Source of the DNA: Glandiceps talaboti | Lineage: Eukaryota > Hemichordata > Enteropneusta > Spengelidae | NCBI RefSeq assembly: GCF_964340395.1 | Contig: NC_135551.1 | Span: 12,018,379 to 12,082,378 of the forward strand | Direction of reading: 5' to 3' | Length of the DNA: 64,000 bases | Part shown: positions 42,299 to 53,990 of the stretch, piece by piece | Layout: every line of letters starts with the position of its first letter | Position numbering within the stretch: the first letter of the stretch is position 1 | The notes under the pieces: generated by a model | Seen by the model: the letters and a program-made list of their open reading frames with translations, nothing else | What the model was told of the DNA's origin: nothing | The model's database searches: none | Translations under genes and position numbers: made by a program

Positions 42299-42666
42299 AC
42301 AGACATCAGACCATTGACAAGTCTAATGTGGCACAAACTGGGAAAACAAAAAAAAATGAATTGGATTTACAACAATTGATACAGCATGCTGGAATAGCAG
42401 AGACTTGTGTTACATTTCATGGTTTGATAGAAACAGTTGTATGGCCTCTTTGCATGTACATGAATGGTAAATGGGGAACTTCAAATTTGTTTGTGAACCT
42501 TACTGTTATGTACGTAAAGAGGCCATACTAATGTTCCTATCAAACCATGAAATGTAACACAAGTCTCTGCTATTCAAACATGCTGTATCAAGTGTTATAA
42601 ATCCAATTCATTTTTTCACTTTCTCTGTTTGTAACAGGTTCCATTTGTCACCGGTCTGATGTCTGT
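42299..42666. repeat. foldback of about 368 bp between the convergent genes
   Basis: The left arm starts acagacatcagaccattgac and the right arm ends with its inverse. Both carry atgaattggattta, cagagacttgtgttacattt and atggcctcttt, inverted, over about 150 bp each. It sits just past the transposase poly(A) signal. Confidence 0.8.
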
Positions 42667-42966
42667 ACAAGTATTAGACAATGGACGTGTCTTGATATTT
42701 ATAAAATCACAACTATTTACACTATGAGCATGTAGTTTTCATTAGATGAGGCATCAAACTGAGATTAATCACTAAGTGCCATGTTTTAAGACAAACAAAC
42801 TAATGATAGCATACAATCATTGCTTCCAAATTAAAGTTTCTTCTCTGTGTGTGGTTACAATGATGAAACAGACTTTTTACAATAGCTGTATATTACCCAC
42901 TGCTAATATCAGAAGAAAAAAATGTAGTCTATACAAATGAAAGAATGGACTGTGCTATCATAATAT
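42667..42966. other. spacer, nothing recognised
   Basis: AT-rich sequence between the foldback and the minisatellite. Confidence 0.5.
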
Positions 42967-43615
42967 AGTCTGGGTTATGTACTATGATGGACATATATCT
43001 GGCTGTGTACTATCATGGAAGTATAGCTGGCTATGTACTATCATGGAAATATAGCTGGCTATGTACTATCATGGAAGTATAGCTGGACTATGTACTATCA
43101 TGGAAGTATAGCTGGCTATGTACTATCATGGAAGTATAGCCTGACTATGTACATGTACTATCATGGAAGTATAGCTGGCTATGTACTATCATGGAAATAT
43201 AGCTGGCTATGAACTATCATGGAAGTATAGCTGGACTATGTACTATCATGGAAGTATAGCTGGCTATGTACTATCATGGAAATATAGCTGGCTATGTACT
43301 ATCATGGAAGTATAGCTGGCTATGTACTATCATGGAAGTATAGCTGGCTATGTACTATCATGGAAATATAGCTGGCTATGTACTATCATGGAAGTATAGC
43401 TGGACTATGTACTATCATGGAAATATAGCTGGCTATGTACTATCATGGAAGTATAGCTGGACTATGTACTATCATGGAAGTATAGCTGGCTATGTACTAT
43501 CATGGAAATATAGCTGGCTATGTACTATCATGGAAGTATAGCTGGCTATGTACTATCATGGAAATATAGCTGGACTACGTACAAGTGACCTACAGGCATA
43601 GCTGGGCTATGTACT
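42967..43615. repeat. 28-bp minisatellite, over 20 copies
   Basis: Units of ctatgtactatcatggaagt followed by atagctgg, 28 to 29 bp, alternate between gaagtata and gaaatata forms. The array ends against the last exon of the YqaJ gene. Open frames through it are an effect of repetition. Confidence 0.95.
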
Positions 43616-43616
43616 T

Positions 43617-43919
43617 TCATGCACTTGGTCTGGAATGCCAGTGGGCAAGCAATTCTGGAAGGATACCACATTTGAAAAAGGTGGTAACCTTTTCCACTGT
43701 TTCCTCCCAGAATTGTTTGTCTGGATAAACTCTCTCAATGTGCATTTCAGTTGTTGTCCACACAACGAAGTCACAGTAGTCAACTTCCATGATATGGATC
43801 TGTGCCTGCACTTGGTAGTAGTAGTTGTGACGACGGTTGAGTCTAATGTTGCCATCCTTGTCTCTCACCAAACACTTATTTGGAGCAATAATGGTTTCTA
43901 AAGCTTCACATAGTGGGCA
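43617..43919 (-). CDS. YqaJ gene exon 6 (C-terminus)
   Basis: 303 bp including the stop. Reads [18 protein letters not shown], then the Tyr-rich [20 protein letters not shown] helix and strand that close the nuclease fold. Ends SRPSA next to the minisatellite. No clear poly(A) hexamer follows. Confidence 0.85.
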   Translation of the reverse strand, partial: CPLCEALETIIAPNKCLVRDKDGNIRLNRRHNYYYQVQAQIHIMEVDYCDFVVWTTTEMHIERVYPDKQFWEETVEKVTTFFKCGILPELLAHWHSRPSA

Positions 43920-46900
43920 CTGTAAAACAAAAAAGTTAAAGAAAAAAAATAGCTTGTTACAAAATTAAGTTGATTACAGGTTTTATTTATGTGCAGGTTC
44001 CTCTAAAAATTATTATTTTAATTTTTCACTATATGTTTACATTGCATCTATTGTAGTGGTGTGACCGGTACAACTTTCATCATTCATACACAAGTTCTCT
44101 TCTTTCATTTTTTATTGAAAAACAGACGTGTTTCAAATGATCTGTCTGATTGTTATTGTCCCAAATACCGGTATATTATTACCATGGGGGAGAGGGTACA
44201 TACACAACCAAGAGTGATATACGTGATTTGCCACATTTGACTTAATTTACCTTCATTTCACAAGTTCCAATACCACAGCAGTCACATCCAGGAATTCCAT
44301 CAGGTGTTGCACCTAGGTGTGGCCATTTAACATTCAGTTGAAGTCCACTCACTGATACAATGAAGTTATCATGTACTTTCTGTTGTGCTTTTTCATACTC
44401 TCTCCAAGCCACATCTTCATGCAATATTCCCCATCTGAAAGGTTATACATTGATAATCAGTTAGAAAGAATGTGAAATTGCATTAATTTGTTCTACCTGT
44501 GAATACATTTTAACAATTTATTTTAGTTGAAATTCAAACACAAAAGTTTACTCCACCATGGAGCCAGTTTTAGCTCGCAAATAACTATGGTAATACTGTA
44601 CTCATGTAAGTGGCAGACATTGCCTATGCTCTACATGTCAAATAGTATCATGCATGTGACATCATATCGTGTGACTGTGGATGTTGATGTTGACATGTGA
44701 GTTAATTATTATCATTATAACCCAAACTATTTTCAATATTGTATTTGCACTTATAAAGTAGTAAACAGGTATTTGTCATTACTCAAGATATTATAGCGAT
44801 GGTGTGTAGGGTTCCCCTACCCCAATCAATGATGTAAAACGTGAAATACTTACTCTGTGGCCTTACTGCTGAATTGGTGTTCTTCAGGGTAACATATTCT
44901 TTTAATTAAACTTCTTGATGGGTTGGTAGGGTCAGAGTGAGCAGCTGCCTTCATATTGGAAGCTGTCACTCGTCCAGCTCTATGTTGGAACCATAGATGT
45001 GACTTAGCTCGCTTTCTAGTTTCTAGTTCTATAGATTTACATTCTCTCTCTTCCAGCTCAAATGAGAATGTTTTACATTCGTTAAGTAATTCCGAATATT
45101 TCAAGTTGGCATACTTGACATCAAAATAACTTGTCAGGGGCTTTGGCAGGCATTTCTTTGTGCATGACGGAACATAGGCTTTGTGATAATTTGGCACGAA
45201 AGCAAGGCATTGTGGTTTGGTTTTAGCCTGTGAAATTTTTTGAAAAAAACAATTTGCAGTACTGTCATGTAGATTTACAGCAGTTACTTTTTCTTTCTCC
45301 TTTACAGATTTATTAACAACTTCATCACCCTCCAATACAGTGTCTAGCATTTTTTTCTTTCGTTTGGCTGATGTAAAGTCTATCTTTCGACATTCTTCAT
45401 AAGTGACCTGTGAAGAGAAAAAATTATGAGCGTCAAATAATATGACAGAACCCAATTATGCACGAGTGCAAGTGCGGCATACTAGAGGATATTTGCACTC
45501 ATGCTTGCAGTGTTCTCTATACCCATACTTCACAAACATAGCAAATGAAAAGTGCAGCAGAAAACACCGCAAGTTTGAGTGCAAAACCTCTGTAACAACA
45601 CTGGCACTCATGCAGTATGGGGTTCTGTTATTATTACAAATTAAATTTACGTACGTTTATCAAAAATAGCAAATTTCCATAAAAATATGTGATACTGTGT
45701 GATCACATAACTTTCATGTAGAAGAAAGATCACGCCTTCGTTTACATATCATTTGCATACAGTCATTTTATAATGTTTTCAGTATTGCACTGCATTGCAA
45801 ATACCACTAGTATGTGTGCACACCAGTGCGAGTAATTGTGGGGTATATGTGTAATAATACTTAGCATGCATGATTTAGCATAATTGTAACTAAGTAGTGG
45901 TATTAGGAAAAAAGTATTCCATGGAAAGTGGACAGCTGCACCTTTTGCATGGTACAGTAATCAATTTACCTTTCTTTGATAGCAAGGCATCCACTTAGCT
46001 TTTTCCTCTGTACAGGTAATAGAGTTTCGAAGTTTGACTCCAGCTTCAATGGCGTACAAAACAGCCCCAACATTTGAACAAGATTCACATAACCTACAAT
46101 TTCAAAGAAAAAATATTTTTAATGTAAAGTAATGGTCAGTCATAACTTTATCATTCTCTGATACATAAAATTTAATGTTAAAAGAATTAAAATGTTTGGT
46201 CTATGTGTAGATTGGTGTTAGTCTCATGAAGTTGGGATGGGGTGGGTTGACAAATAATCTAAACAAAGAGTATGCAGAATTATAATTATCAGTATCATCA
46301 TCACCATCGTCGCCATCAACACAATTGTCATCACTTGTCTATGGATTTCACATTTCTCATTGTTTAATAGTACTAATAGCACTCAAAGCACAGATATAGA
46401 CACGTTACTAAACATTATTTAGAGAATAATTGTATCGCAAATGACAAAAACAATGTCATTTCAGTTAGTTAATCCCAGTTAAGATTATTGAATAGGTTAT
46501 TTTTCATCTACATTCTATACTTAATAAAAAAATATCATAACTTTGTAAAATAAAAATATTGACTCCATATATTTCACAGTTTGTTCTATATATATTCAAC
46601 ATATCAGCAAAAACAATTAAATATTGTTTATGCTATGATGAAATTTGACATGTATGTAATTGAAAAAACAAAACAAAACAAAAAACCGAATCTTTACTAT
46701 CTCACTCTGTTTTGAGAGTGAAAGATTATACTGTGATCAATAGAGAAACTTGCTGCTACAGTACAGTGCTAGTACTAGTTTTAGCAAATCTTGAGACAGG
46801 CTAAGAGATACAGTTGGTCCAACAGTGTTGTATTTGTGAATAAGTCAGATGTTTACAAAAAAAGTTGTTCACAAACACCCCAGTTGCACAGCTTTTAAAC

Positions 46901-47772
46901 CTGAAGAAAAGGAGTCAGGACTACTTACCCAGCCATACAATTACAGTGTGCAGTTATGACAGTGCCATTCTGTTCTGCTAGTATCCATGTTTTTAGAGGT
47001 GTCTCCCTCGACCTTTGGGAGTGATTAACCTGAAAAAATACAAAAATAAATTTTTAACCTTACATTGCTAGTATTTTACTTTTACGCAATTACATTATCA
47101 ATATAATTCGGTACTGTTGATCTTTGAACAAACATAGTTAACTACACTGTAATACACTACAAACTTGTGGAATCGACGTTCGACTGACGATATGCTAGTC
47201 CTGCTTGCATACGGAGGAATTCGGGACTCGATTCTGACAATTGTCCCTCCCCCTCCGGTGTTTAGAGTCAAGTCAGTAATACAGACTCGTGCACCGTCAT
47301 GTAAGCAGGACTAACGATATGCATGACAGTTGAATGTCTTCATTCGAAAGTCATATAAGATTATAAGTAAAAATCAAACTTACCCTGCCCAGAATCAAAA
47401 CTTTTCCCATTGCCAGGACCTTCACAGATAGATCTTGAACCCATCCAGAAACAAAAAAAAATTATACGCATCCATAGATTTCCAATTCTTCATTTGGTCT
47501 CTACTATAAAATGACGTCTGCAATACCAGATAGTTTACGATGTCTGGATACTCTATGACTGGAAAAAACTTTGCATCCGTCGTGAATTCAGATTTTTTCA
47601 GAGAATATGGATCAATACCACCACATAGTTGTGTTTTCTCCACGTATCTGGACTTCGAAGCTTTATCTAGTAACGTAAAGTAGTCTGAAAACCCGTCGGT
47701 ATTCATATTCAAATGCAGGAGTTCGCGGGCACTAGTAATGAATGAGGTTGTCTGCCAAAATGGCGTCGACAT
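43617..47772 (-). CDS. SWIM zinc finger / YqaJ nuclease protein of the transposon (six exons, one frameshift)
   Basis: Exons in order: 47384-47772, 46929-47029, 45970-46093, 44854-45407, 44251-44434 and 43617-43919, about 550 residues. Domains: an N-terminal part from [11 protein letters not shown]; a SWIM finger (HCNCMAGLCESCS); a linker; then a YqaJ-type restriction-fold nuclease with [43 protein letters not shown] and CEMK. The C-terminus holds [20 protein letters not shown], the usual YQVQ helix. The Asp of TPDG and the Glu and Lys of CEMK are the expected metal site. The role in transposition is not established; a recombinase-like nuclease is inferred. Start at ATG 47772; upstream in-frame TTG rejected. 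A T-run near 47461 shifts the frame in exon 1. Confidence 0.82.
44251..44434 (-). CDS. YqaJ gene exon 5 (catalytic core)
   Basis: 184 bp, reading [19 protein letters not shown] to [20 protein letters not shown], then MK. It holds the catalytic Asp, Glu and Lys. The acceptor is ctttcag and the donor AAG|GTAAAT. Confidence 0.87.
44854..45407 (-). CDS. YqaJ gene exon 4 (linker and start of nuclease)
   Basis: 554 bp, beginning [20 protein letters not shown] and ending SSKAT with 2 nt of a Glu codon. A Lys-rich N-terminal part could be a nuclear signal. [15 protein letters not shown] is the first helix of the YqaJ fold. Confidence 0.85.
45970..46093 (-). CDS. YqaJ gene exon 3 (second half of SWIM)
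   Basis: [20 protein letters not shown], then [15 protein letters not shown]. 124 bp, ending in phase 0. Where CSH is usual in SWIM fingers this copy has CSN, so one zinc ligand (His) appears replaced by Asn. Confidence 0.82.
46094..46928. other. YqaJ intron 2, nothing recognised
   Basis: AT-rich intron between the two halves of the SWIM finger. Confidence 0.55.
46929..47029 (-). CDS. YqaJ gene exon 2 (first half of SWIM)
   Basis: [20 protein letters not shown], then TAHCNCMAG. 101 bp, phase 0 in, phase 2 out. The acceptor is ttttttcag and the donor CTGG|GTAAGT. It carries the CxC of the SWIM motif. Confidence 0.85.
47196..47313. mobile_element. 118-bp MITE, 9-bp target duplication, copy 2
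   Basis: Same family as 27976-28093, opposite orientation and same length. The flanks acgatatgc at 47187-47195 and 47314-47322 are identical. It lies in intron 1 of the YqaJ gene, so it entered after the large transposon was in place or travelled inside it. Confidence 0.92.
47384..47772 (-). CDS. YqaJ gene exon 1 (homopolymer frameshift)
   Basis: Reads [18 protein letters not shown] to SMDAYNFF. After a run of 9 T (+ strand A at 47453-47461) it must change frame to give [20 protein letters not shown], the conserved lead into the SWIM finger. The unbroken frame stops at 47422 instead. The donor is CAGG|GTAAGT, phase 0. Confidence 0.8.
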
Positions 47773-47822
47773 CGTTTTCACCGCTGGTGGCGCAATTTTT
47801 ATCACGTGATCGCAACCCAAGA

Positions 47823-47853
<31 letters not shown>

Positions 47854-47862
47854 TGTATGTAT
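47823..47862. repeat. (TATG)n microsatellite
   Basis: About ten TATG units right next to the inferred right end of the large transposon. Confidence 0.95.
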
Positions 47863-48223
47863 TTACATAATACATACATTCATGTACTTATGTACGTACG
47901 TATACACGTATGCATATGTATACATGTGTGTGAGTATGTGAGCATGTGGTGTTTCAATGGAACACTCAACCTCAATTTGAATAATCATGATAATGTTTGT
48001 AGCACACCATACACACTTAATGAGTTATGATGATGGTAAAATGGAGAGGGGGAGTTATGAAAAAAAATTGTGTAAAGGAGGAGGGGTTACGAAAAAATTA
48101 AAGCCAGGTAGGTGGGGTCACTCAAATTTTGTGGATTCTCGAAGTAATTCCTCCAACTCCCCCCCCCCCCCACCCCCCGTTGTAAATAATGACGGCTCTC
48201 TAATCTGAGCCATGGAGGTATAA
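47863..48223. other. no gene seen
   Basis: Short spacer with variants of tatg and a C run at 48161-48178, ending at the TAA target of the next element. Confidence 0.5.
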
Positions 48224-49982
48224 GGGACCGGTCAGTTTCTTCGGCCTGGGGGGGACCGGTGGATTGGGAGGGGGGGGGGTCACCATGTTTTTGAAATTGG
48301 CAGTAGGGGGAGTCATGCTGTTTTCAAAATTGTGGAGGGGGGGGGGGTCATTGTGTTTTGGATTGTGACAGAAGAAAAATATCCTTTTTCTACAATGGCA
48401 TATAGCAAGTTGTCTGAAATGTGGTACATAAAAATATTTGTTTTTCTCCATGTTTCTTACATGAATTCTTACTTATTAGTTCAAGCATAACTATAAATAT
48501 ACATATACATGTATTACCTAGCTCCCACACTAGTTACAGAACATGTCATGAACTTGAAGGTTTCGTAATGGTAATCTTCATAGATTATAAAAGAAGTTAA
48601 TCTAAAATGTTCCCTACTCGTCACTATGAACTTGACAGAAGGGATTAACACACTTTCTATTTGGACACTACATGTTATTGACACTACAAATCACCACATC
48701 TCATCAGATTCCAGTTTCTATTATACACTAGGTATGACCACCTAAAGTTCTCTAACATACCGGTGACTTTATTTACTATATATGCAATATTAATGCCACT
48801 ATACCAATGTTACGGGGCCATTTTTATGTGACATGAAAACTCATTTAAAACTTACATTTACGTTAGCTATTCGAAGCTTGGAAATATTACCTCAAAGGCT
48901 ATGAATAACCTAAACATTGCCTTAATAGAAGCAAAAAACTGCAGATCTGCCAGGGGAAAACGCCCAAGGACTCCCTCACCCCCAGAGGTCACCCACGCAT
49001 TCAACCAACACTCAGATGCACCAACAACCTTTTTACAGTCATAATGGTATTAAACTTTTCTTAAATATTTTCACCGAATTCTAATTTGAGATGATAGTCT
49101 TTTAAAGATGTGAAATGTTTGCCAAGGTAGTCTAAAATTGCCTTAAACTCCAAATCTCCCCTACCAATGATACTACCAGTAGATGTGCTGACCTTTACTA
49201 CATGTATATAATGACGACATTTAACTTTTTAAGAACATATTTCAACCCTGTGTGAGTTAGTATAAAGAATAGTTTCTGATACTTGATGACATGCTGTCTT
49301 GTAAAGCATGGATTAAGTTATTGCTTGAAAGAGTTTGAATAGCCTAAAAATTGGCTTTAAGAGTAAAAATCCTCCAGGGCTTCTAGAGGGAGACCCCTTT
49401 GGATCCCCCACATGAGGTGAACATATCCCAGTTTCAAGCACTTCCCCTCTAACTGTCAAGATGCTATCAAAGTATATTGCAAAAATATTTCAACCCTGTG
49501 TAGTTGCTTTTTACATGTTGGTGCTGTCTTTCTTGTAAAGCTTGGAAATTATTGTCTGAAAGGGTGTGAATAGTCTCAAAAATGACTTTTCAGAGTAAAA
49601 AACCTCCAGGACCTCCCCATAAGAGATACACATATTCCCTGCTCAAGCTTTGCAATATCTTTCACTTTCAAGATGATATGAAACTCCTTTTGGAATATAT
49701 TTACCCTATTTACAATTATGATAGTGCTAACCCAGGATCTTATAAAGTAGATGCAAGACAGTCAAGCAGTCCACACTGATCCATGATAACAAATATTTGT
49801 CATGTGCATATTATGTATATGGGGTGGGGTCATCATGTTTTAGAATTAAGTGATAGGGGGGGGGTCAGCCTGTTTTTGATTTTTACAGATGGGGGGGGGG
49901 GGGGGGTCAGTGACTTTTTGTCGGCCCAATTTAAGAATCCACCGCCCCCCCCCCCCCCCGGCTGAAGAAACTGACCGGTCCC
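48224..49982. mobile_element. complete G/C-tract TIR element, 1759 bp
   Basis: The left end gggaccggtcagtttcttcg and the right end gaagaaactgaccggtccc are inverted copies. TAA flanks at 48221-48223 and 49983-49985. Both subterminal zones hold alternating G or C runs with tcaccatgtttt and tcatcatgtttt motifs. No transposase. TSD and GGG termini suggest PIF/Harbinger parentage. Confidence 0.82.
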
Positions 49983-49985
49983 TAA

Positions 49986-50640
49986 GGGACAATGGGCTGT
50001 GACTATATTGTTCGATCACAGTGTCTTGAACGCCCAAAGGACATGAAGGTAGACATTCAAACTTTAAGTAAAACTGGACTTACAGTGTAGTGTTCAAGAT
50101 CCATGGCAATGACTCGTGTCTGTACAAGTATATGCAGTAGTCAGTACACTGCACTGTACATACGGTAGACATTAAATGAAGATACATGTACAGTGCGACA
50201 CACTCCCTGATCGGTTGCTGTCTGTGTCATGATTATTTCAACTCCTAGGATACCATCGCATATCATTAGTGTCAGAGTAACAGTTCCAATCTTTTACATC
50301 CAACGATAGAGTATATTCTTGGCACTCGCGATTATTCACCCTTTTTTCCATTGGAGAAAGTTGACGACTACACAGTTTCAGAAACGCGCAGACGACAAGC
50401 AGACTACAACTTCACGTCTTATGTACAATATATTAATGCGCACTTTAAAATGTAGTTCTTACGTAAATACATTATATTTTGTTCGTGTGTCCTCAACATA
50501 AATAATTACGTTGAGTTTTTTTCCGGTTACAATAAGCTGGCTGAACTTCACTCAAAGTTTATCTGTTGTATAATGTCTTTATAACGAATTTGTTTATGCG
50601 GATTAGGAGTAAGTGTGATTCCACTGTTTGAATACGAACG
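49986..50640. other. no certain gene; possible 36-nt micro-exon
   Basis: On the minus strand, 50084-50119 has a good acceptor (cttgtacag) and donor (ACT|GTAAGT) around an open 12-codon stretch reading TRVIAMDLEHYT. It cannot be joined in frame to any other exon found, so it is only noted. Confidence 0.2.
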
Positions 50641-52170
50641 CTTGTCTCGGTTGCCCAGCCTCTTGCCGTTGAGGGCATAGCCCCGGCTAGGGGTTCGGGG
50701 GGGGGGGGGGTACGATATTTCTGATGGTCTGAATGGGGAGGGGCTCAAAATATTTTGCATGACTTGAACCTTATTAAACCTAAGGGGCAGTTGTTTACCG
50801 AGTAATTCAAGTTCTCGCGGCTTAGCTGCTATGCATTGGGTGACAACCATGGGGCTGTATTTCTCTCTCGGTGGCTTTTTTGAACATCCAAACCTCAGTA
50901 GCCGGGGGGAGGGGGGGTTAACTCCACGAGCAACATTACGGGGAGGCTCCTCACAAATGTTGAAACCCAATGTGTTGTGATACCAATTTTAAGCAAAAAG
51001 TATACCCATTCTGATACCAACTTGCATTATGATTAGTCTAAGTACAATCAAAGCCAGGCCTCCCAGGGGAAGCTAGCCCTAGATTTAGTGTGGCATGACC
51101 GACGAGAGTACGGAAGTTTTGAAAGTAGATACACCAGGTTCAAACACTCCCAGTGTTGACTGCATAGTCTCTTTTAATTAACGCCAGTTTTGATTCACCC
51201 GCCCCTTTTTTCATAACACCACCTCATGAAAAGTATACCCTTATTGCCGTCTATGGTAGTTGCCCCCCCCCCCCTTTCCCCCGGGCTCAAGAGCAGTCAC
51301 TTACATTGTACATTTGTACTTTGCAAAACTGAACACCTCAATCATTTACCTACCACACATTTAATTATGAGGCAGTCAACAGCACAAGCAAAAGTGTGTG
51401 TCTGTCAAAATATCTCTGTAAAAGTTAAGTGTAAGTAATATAGCCACACATTTTGTATAGTAAATAATGTGTTGACTCGAGTAAACACATTACCCTAACC
51501 ATATGAGTGGAGGTATGAATCGTAACGATACTGTGTAGGAACTAGACAAGTAAACTTGGGGAATTGAAGACAATTTTCCAGTACACTATGCCATGGGTTT
51601 CGATGATGTATATGGTTTGAAATGTTATGCCACTAAATGGCCTCCTACATGTGCTTATTTTTTTTAAAGTGCTTACCGTTCGAGGACACCCCCTCCCACA
51701 CCGTCCCCACTGGCTATCATGGGGGGTGTTGTTTCTGTCCAGAATTAAGATTGAAAGAGAAAACGCTGCTGGTTAACTTACAACTGTACATGTAAGGACA
51801 TTCAAGAACAGGTTACAATGTGAGTCCGTGTACATCTATTTATAAATAAATCTCTCCGCATGTTATGTATGGACGCAGAAGTTGATTTCCACTGTCAGTT
51901 TGGTGGCGGGTCTATGGTTTAATGTAGTGTATCATACTGTACATCTCTGAATGTGGAACAGAGCGGGAGGGGGGGGGTATGTTTAATTACACACTAAAAT
52001 ATGTGTAACTGGGGGGAGGGAGCTACGAAAATTCCTGGTTTCAATTATTTCGAGGGGCCATGACATTTTTTTGAGAGTGTGAGGGAGGGGGGGCTGTGAA
52101 AAATGTTTTGACCAAAATAATTTCTCCCCAGGCCCCCTGCCATAAATTCTGACCCCGGCCTTAGTTATGT
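50641..52170. repeat. segment paralogous to 58690-59580
   Basis: Shares, in order, ctgatggtct, a G/C-run zone, the text around atggggg..gtgttgtttc, caatgtgag, and gaaaattc followed by the final ccccaaaataatttct blocks. Long G and C runs recur. The open frame at 50548-50970 is a product of these runs and has no domain. Confidence 0.6.
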
Positions 52171-52197
52171 GTACGAAGACACAATAAAAACTGACAA

Positions 52198-52229
52198 ACA
52201 AACAAACAAACAAACAACAACAAACAAGC

Positions 52230-52270
<41 letters not shown>
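52198..52270. repeat. (CAAA)n/(CAA)n microsatellite
   Basis: caaacaaacaaac passes into a pure (CAA)n tract. Confidence 0.95.
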
Positions 52271-52271
<1 letters not shown>

Positions 52272-52343
52272 ATTTATGAAAACTGACAAACACGATCTAC
52301 GAACGACAGGGTAACCACAAATATAAATCAATGTCAACAAATT

Positions 52344-52497
52344 TAATGTTTCGACAACAAGAATTATAATATGTTTTTCCTGTATTTAATAACTTATGTG
52401 AAATGGCCACTTTGGGGTAGGAGTATGACAATAGTGAGTCGACTATTTCACATATAGAAGAACATATTATAATTCTTGTTGTGTAGAAACATTCATA
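52344..52497. mobile_element. foldback MITE
   Basis: aatgtttcgacaacaagaat, then tataatatgtt, on the left is inverted on the right as aacatattataattcttgtt, then gtgtagaaacatt. Arms are about 42 bp plus an inner pair (tatgtgaaatgg and ctatttcacata). Confidence 0.75.
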
Positions 52498-53329
52498 TTT
52501 ATTTGTAATTTTATTGTGTGTTTTCGTAATATGATTTACTTAGCCTGGGCCCCTGTGGTCGGCCTTGGGTCGTACCAAATGCGTTGCAAATGTTGCAACC
52601 GGAACATTTTTATAAACGTACTTTTAATTAGGTACACTAAATTACTCGTGTTATCGTACACTCTGAACAGTATTGGGTAACCTGTGGGTAAACGAATTTT
52701 TGTAGCTGCATACACGATAAATAAAATAAAATTTAGTCCGTACCCCAAAGTCAGCGCCCTCAATGGCGACCACGATTTCAACCTGTTTCTGTACTGACTA
52801 TAGAAAATAAAGAGCCCCAATTAACATGTGCAAAATGTGATTATTGGTATTTCAATAACAATTTTCAGTGAGTATATATATTATGATTATCTGGTCGAAA
52901 ATGTTGCTCCAGTTACATTATAACTAGTACATTTTTACATGTGACAGATTCAAACCGAGTTTTCACACAAATTTTAGACTTGCTACTACACTACCAACAA
53001 ATAATATTGACCACTAATTAACAGATCTAATCTTGTTGTTATTTTATTATTGACCAAATCTTAGAGAATATATAGTTGGTTATTTGATGAAAAAAAATGT
53101 CCCAGTCGCAGCTGGCGAAGGTTTAATGATGGTGTAAACAATTTCATATGGGGGGGGGGGGAGAAATATATCAATTAAATAAAATTGTTGGTATTCTTCT
53201 CGCTGTTGCAAGGTTGAATCGCTATGGGATTTCAAGTGTCAGTGAAACTGGAACAGAGATTTGAAAATTAAAAAAAAATATAGTCGGATGTATCAGAGTA
53301 CATACTTAGTAAAAAGCTCTACATGTGTA
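52498..53329. other. no gene seen
   Basis: Contains a 94-codon hydrophobic open frame on the minus strand (52536-52820) with no known domain or splice context, and a G run at 53149-53161. Confidence 0.4.
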
Positions 53330-53990
53330 CTGCAGTGCACAAACTTATGTTCCATGACATGAACGACAGTGTTAACTTTCGGTTTGACAGAGACACAGTT
53401 GCAAAAGCAGTTGATACAAATTTTATGTCGCTGAAGAGCAGTGTGAACTCAGTATACACCGAGAGATTAGTTTATTCTTGAATGATGCCTTACAAGTTAA
53501 TGTAACATTACCTGTGAACCACAGGCACTTGAATCAATCTGTGATTTTTTTTAAATGTATTGTGAATATTCACTATTTTTTTAAAACCATAAGACTTACA
53601 GATTGATTCGAGTGCCTGTGGTTCACAGATAATGTTACAAAAAAAATTATAGTGAATATTAACTCTACATTTTTATAAAAATCATACAGATTGATTCGAG
53701 AGCCTATATATGCTGTGAACTATGTTCACCTCAGAGCATGTATTGAATGGTCAATTCTCATAATGTGATCTTTCATCTACTGGTAACGAAGTTCAAAAAG
53801 AACAAGTTTAAGTTTTAGTGACAATGAAGTGGTGACGCTGTGATATAGATTTCTCTGAAGTTTTCAATATGAACTGTTCGCCAATGATGGTGGTCTGTTC
53901 AATCGTCACTTCATGAACGGTCCGTGATATCAGCAAAGCATTTTCAAACCATGTGTCAAGTAACCAGTCACGTGGATAGATGATGAAAAC
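53330..53990. repeat. relative of the interior of the 37372 element
   Basis: catgaacgacagtgttaact, acagagacacagttg, then tatacacc and ttagtttattcttgaatgat match 37870-38290. The copy lacks the CAGGG termini. Confidence 0.65.
53502..53640. mobile_element. foldback MITE
   Basis: gtaacattacctgtgaacca, then caggcacttgaatcaatctgt, pairs with the inverse block ending ggttcacagataatgttac. Arms are about 41 bp. A further half arm (cagattgattcgag) follows at 53690. Confidence 0.78.

Larger units (their letters stand above)
39773..47813. mobile_element. autonomous IS4EU/ISL2EU-type DNA transposon, about 8 kb
   Basis: Two convergent genes: THAP/DDE transposase (+) and SWIM/YqaJ nuclease (-). That pair is the signature of the IS4EU/ISL2EU group. 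The ends share tcacgtga and, inverted, gccattttggcagacaac (39823-39840 and 47751-47768), which I take as parts of imperfect terminal repeats. Exact borders and target duplication are not resolved, so the coordinates are approximate. Confidence 0.75.

Noticed and set aside
43350-43541. Repetitive frame reading MYYHGNIAGYVLSWKYSW
   Set aside because: Translation of the 28-bp minisatellite.
47773-47820. Upstream extension of the nuclease from a TTG
   Set aside because: Not an ATG, and it lies in the inferred transposon end; ATG 47772 fits.
50084-50119. 36-nt micro-exon reading TRVIAMDLEHYT on the minus strand
   Set aside because: Good splice signals, but joining it to the glycosyltransferase exon gives the wrong frame and no other partner was found. 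Kept only as a note.
52536-52820. 94-codon hydrophobic frame on the minus strand
   Set aside because: No recognised domain, no splice or promoter context, and length within chance for this sequence.
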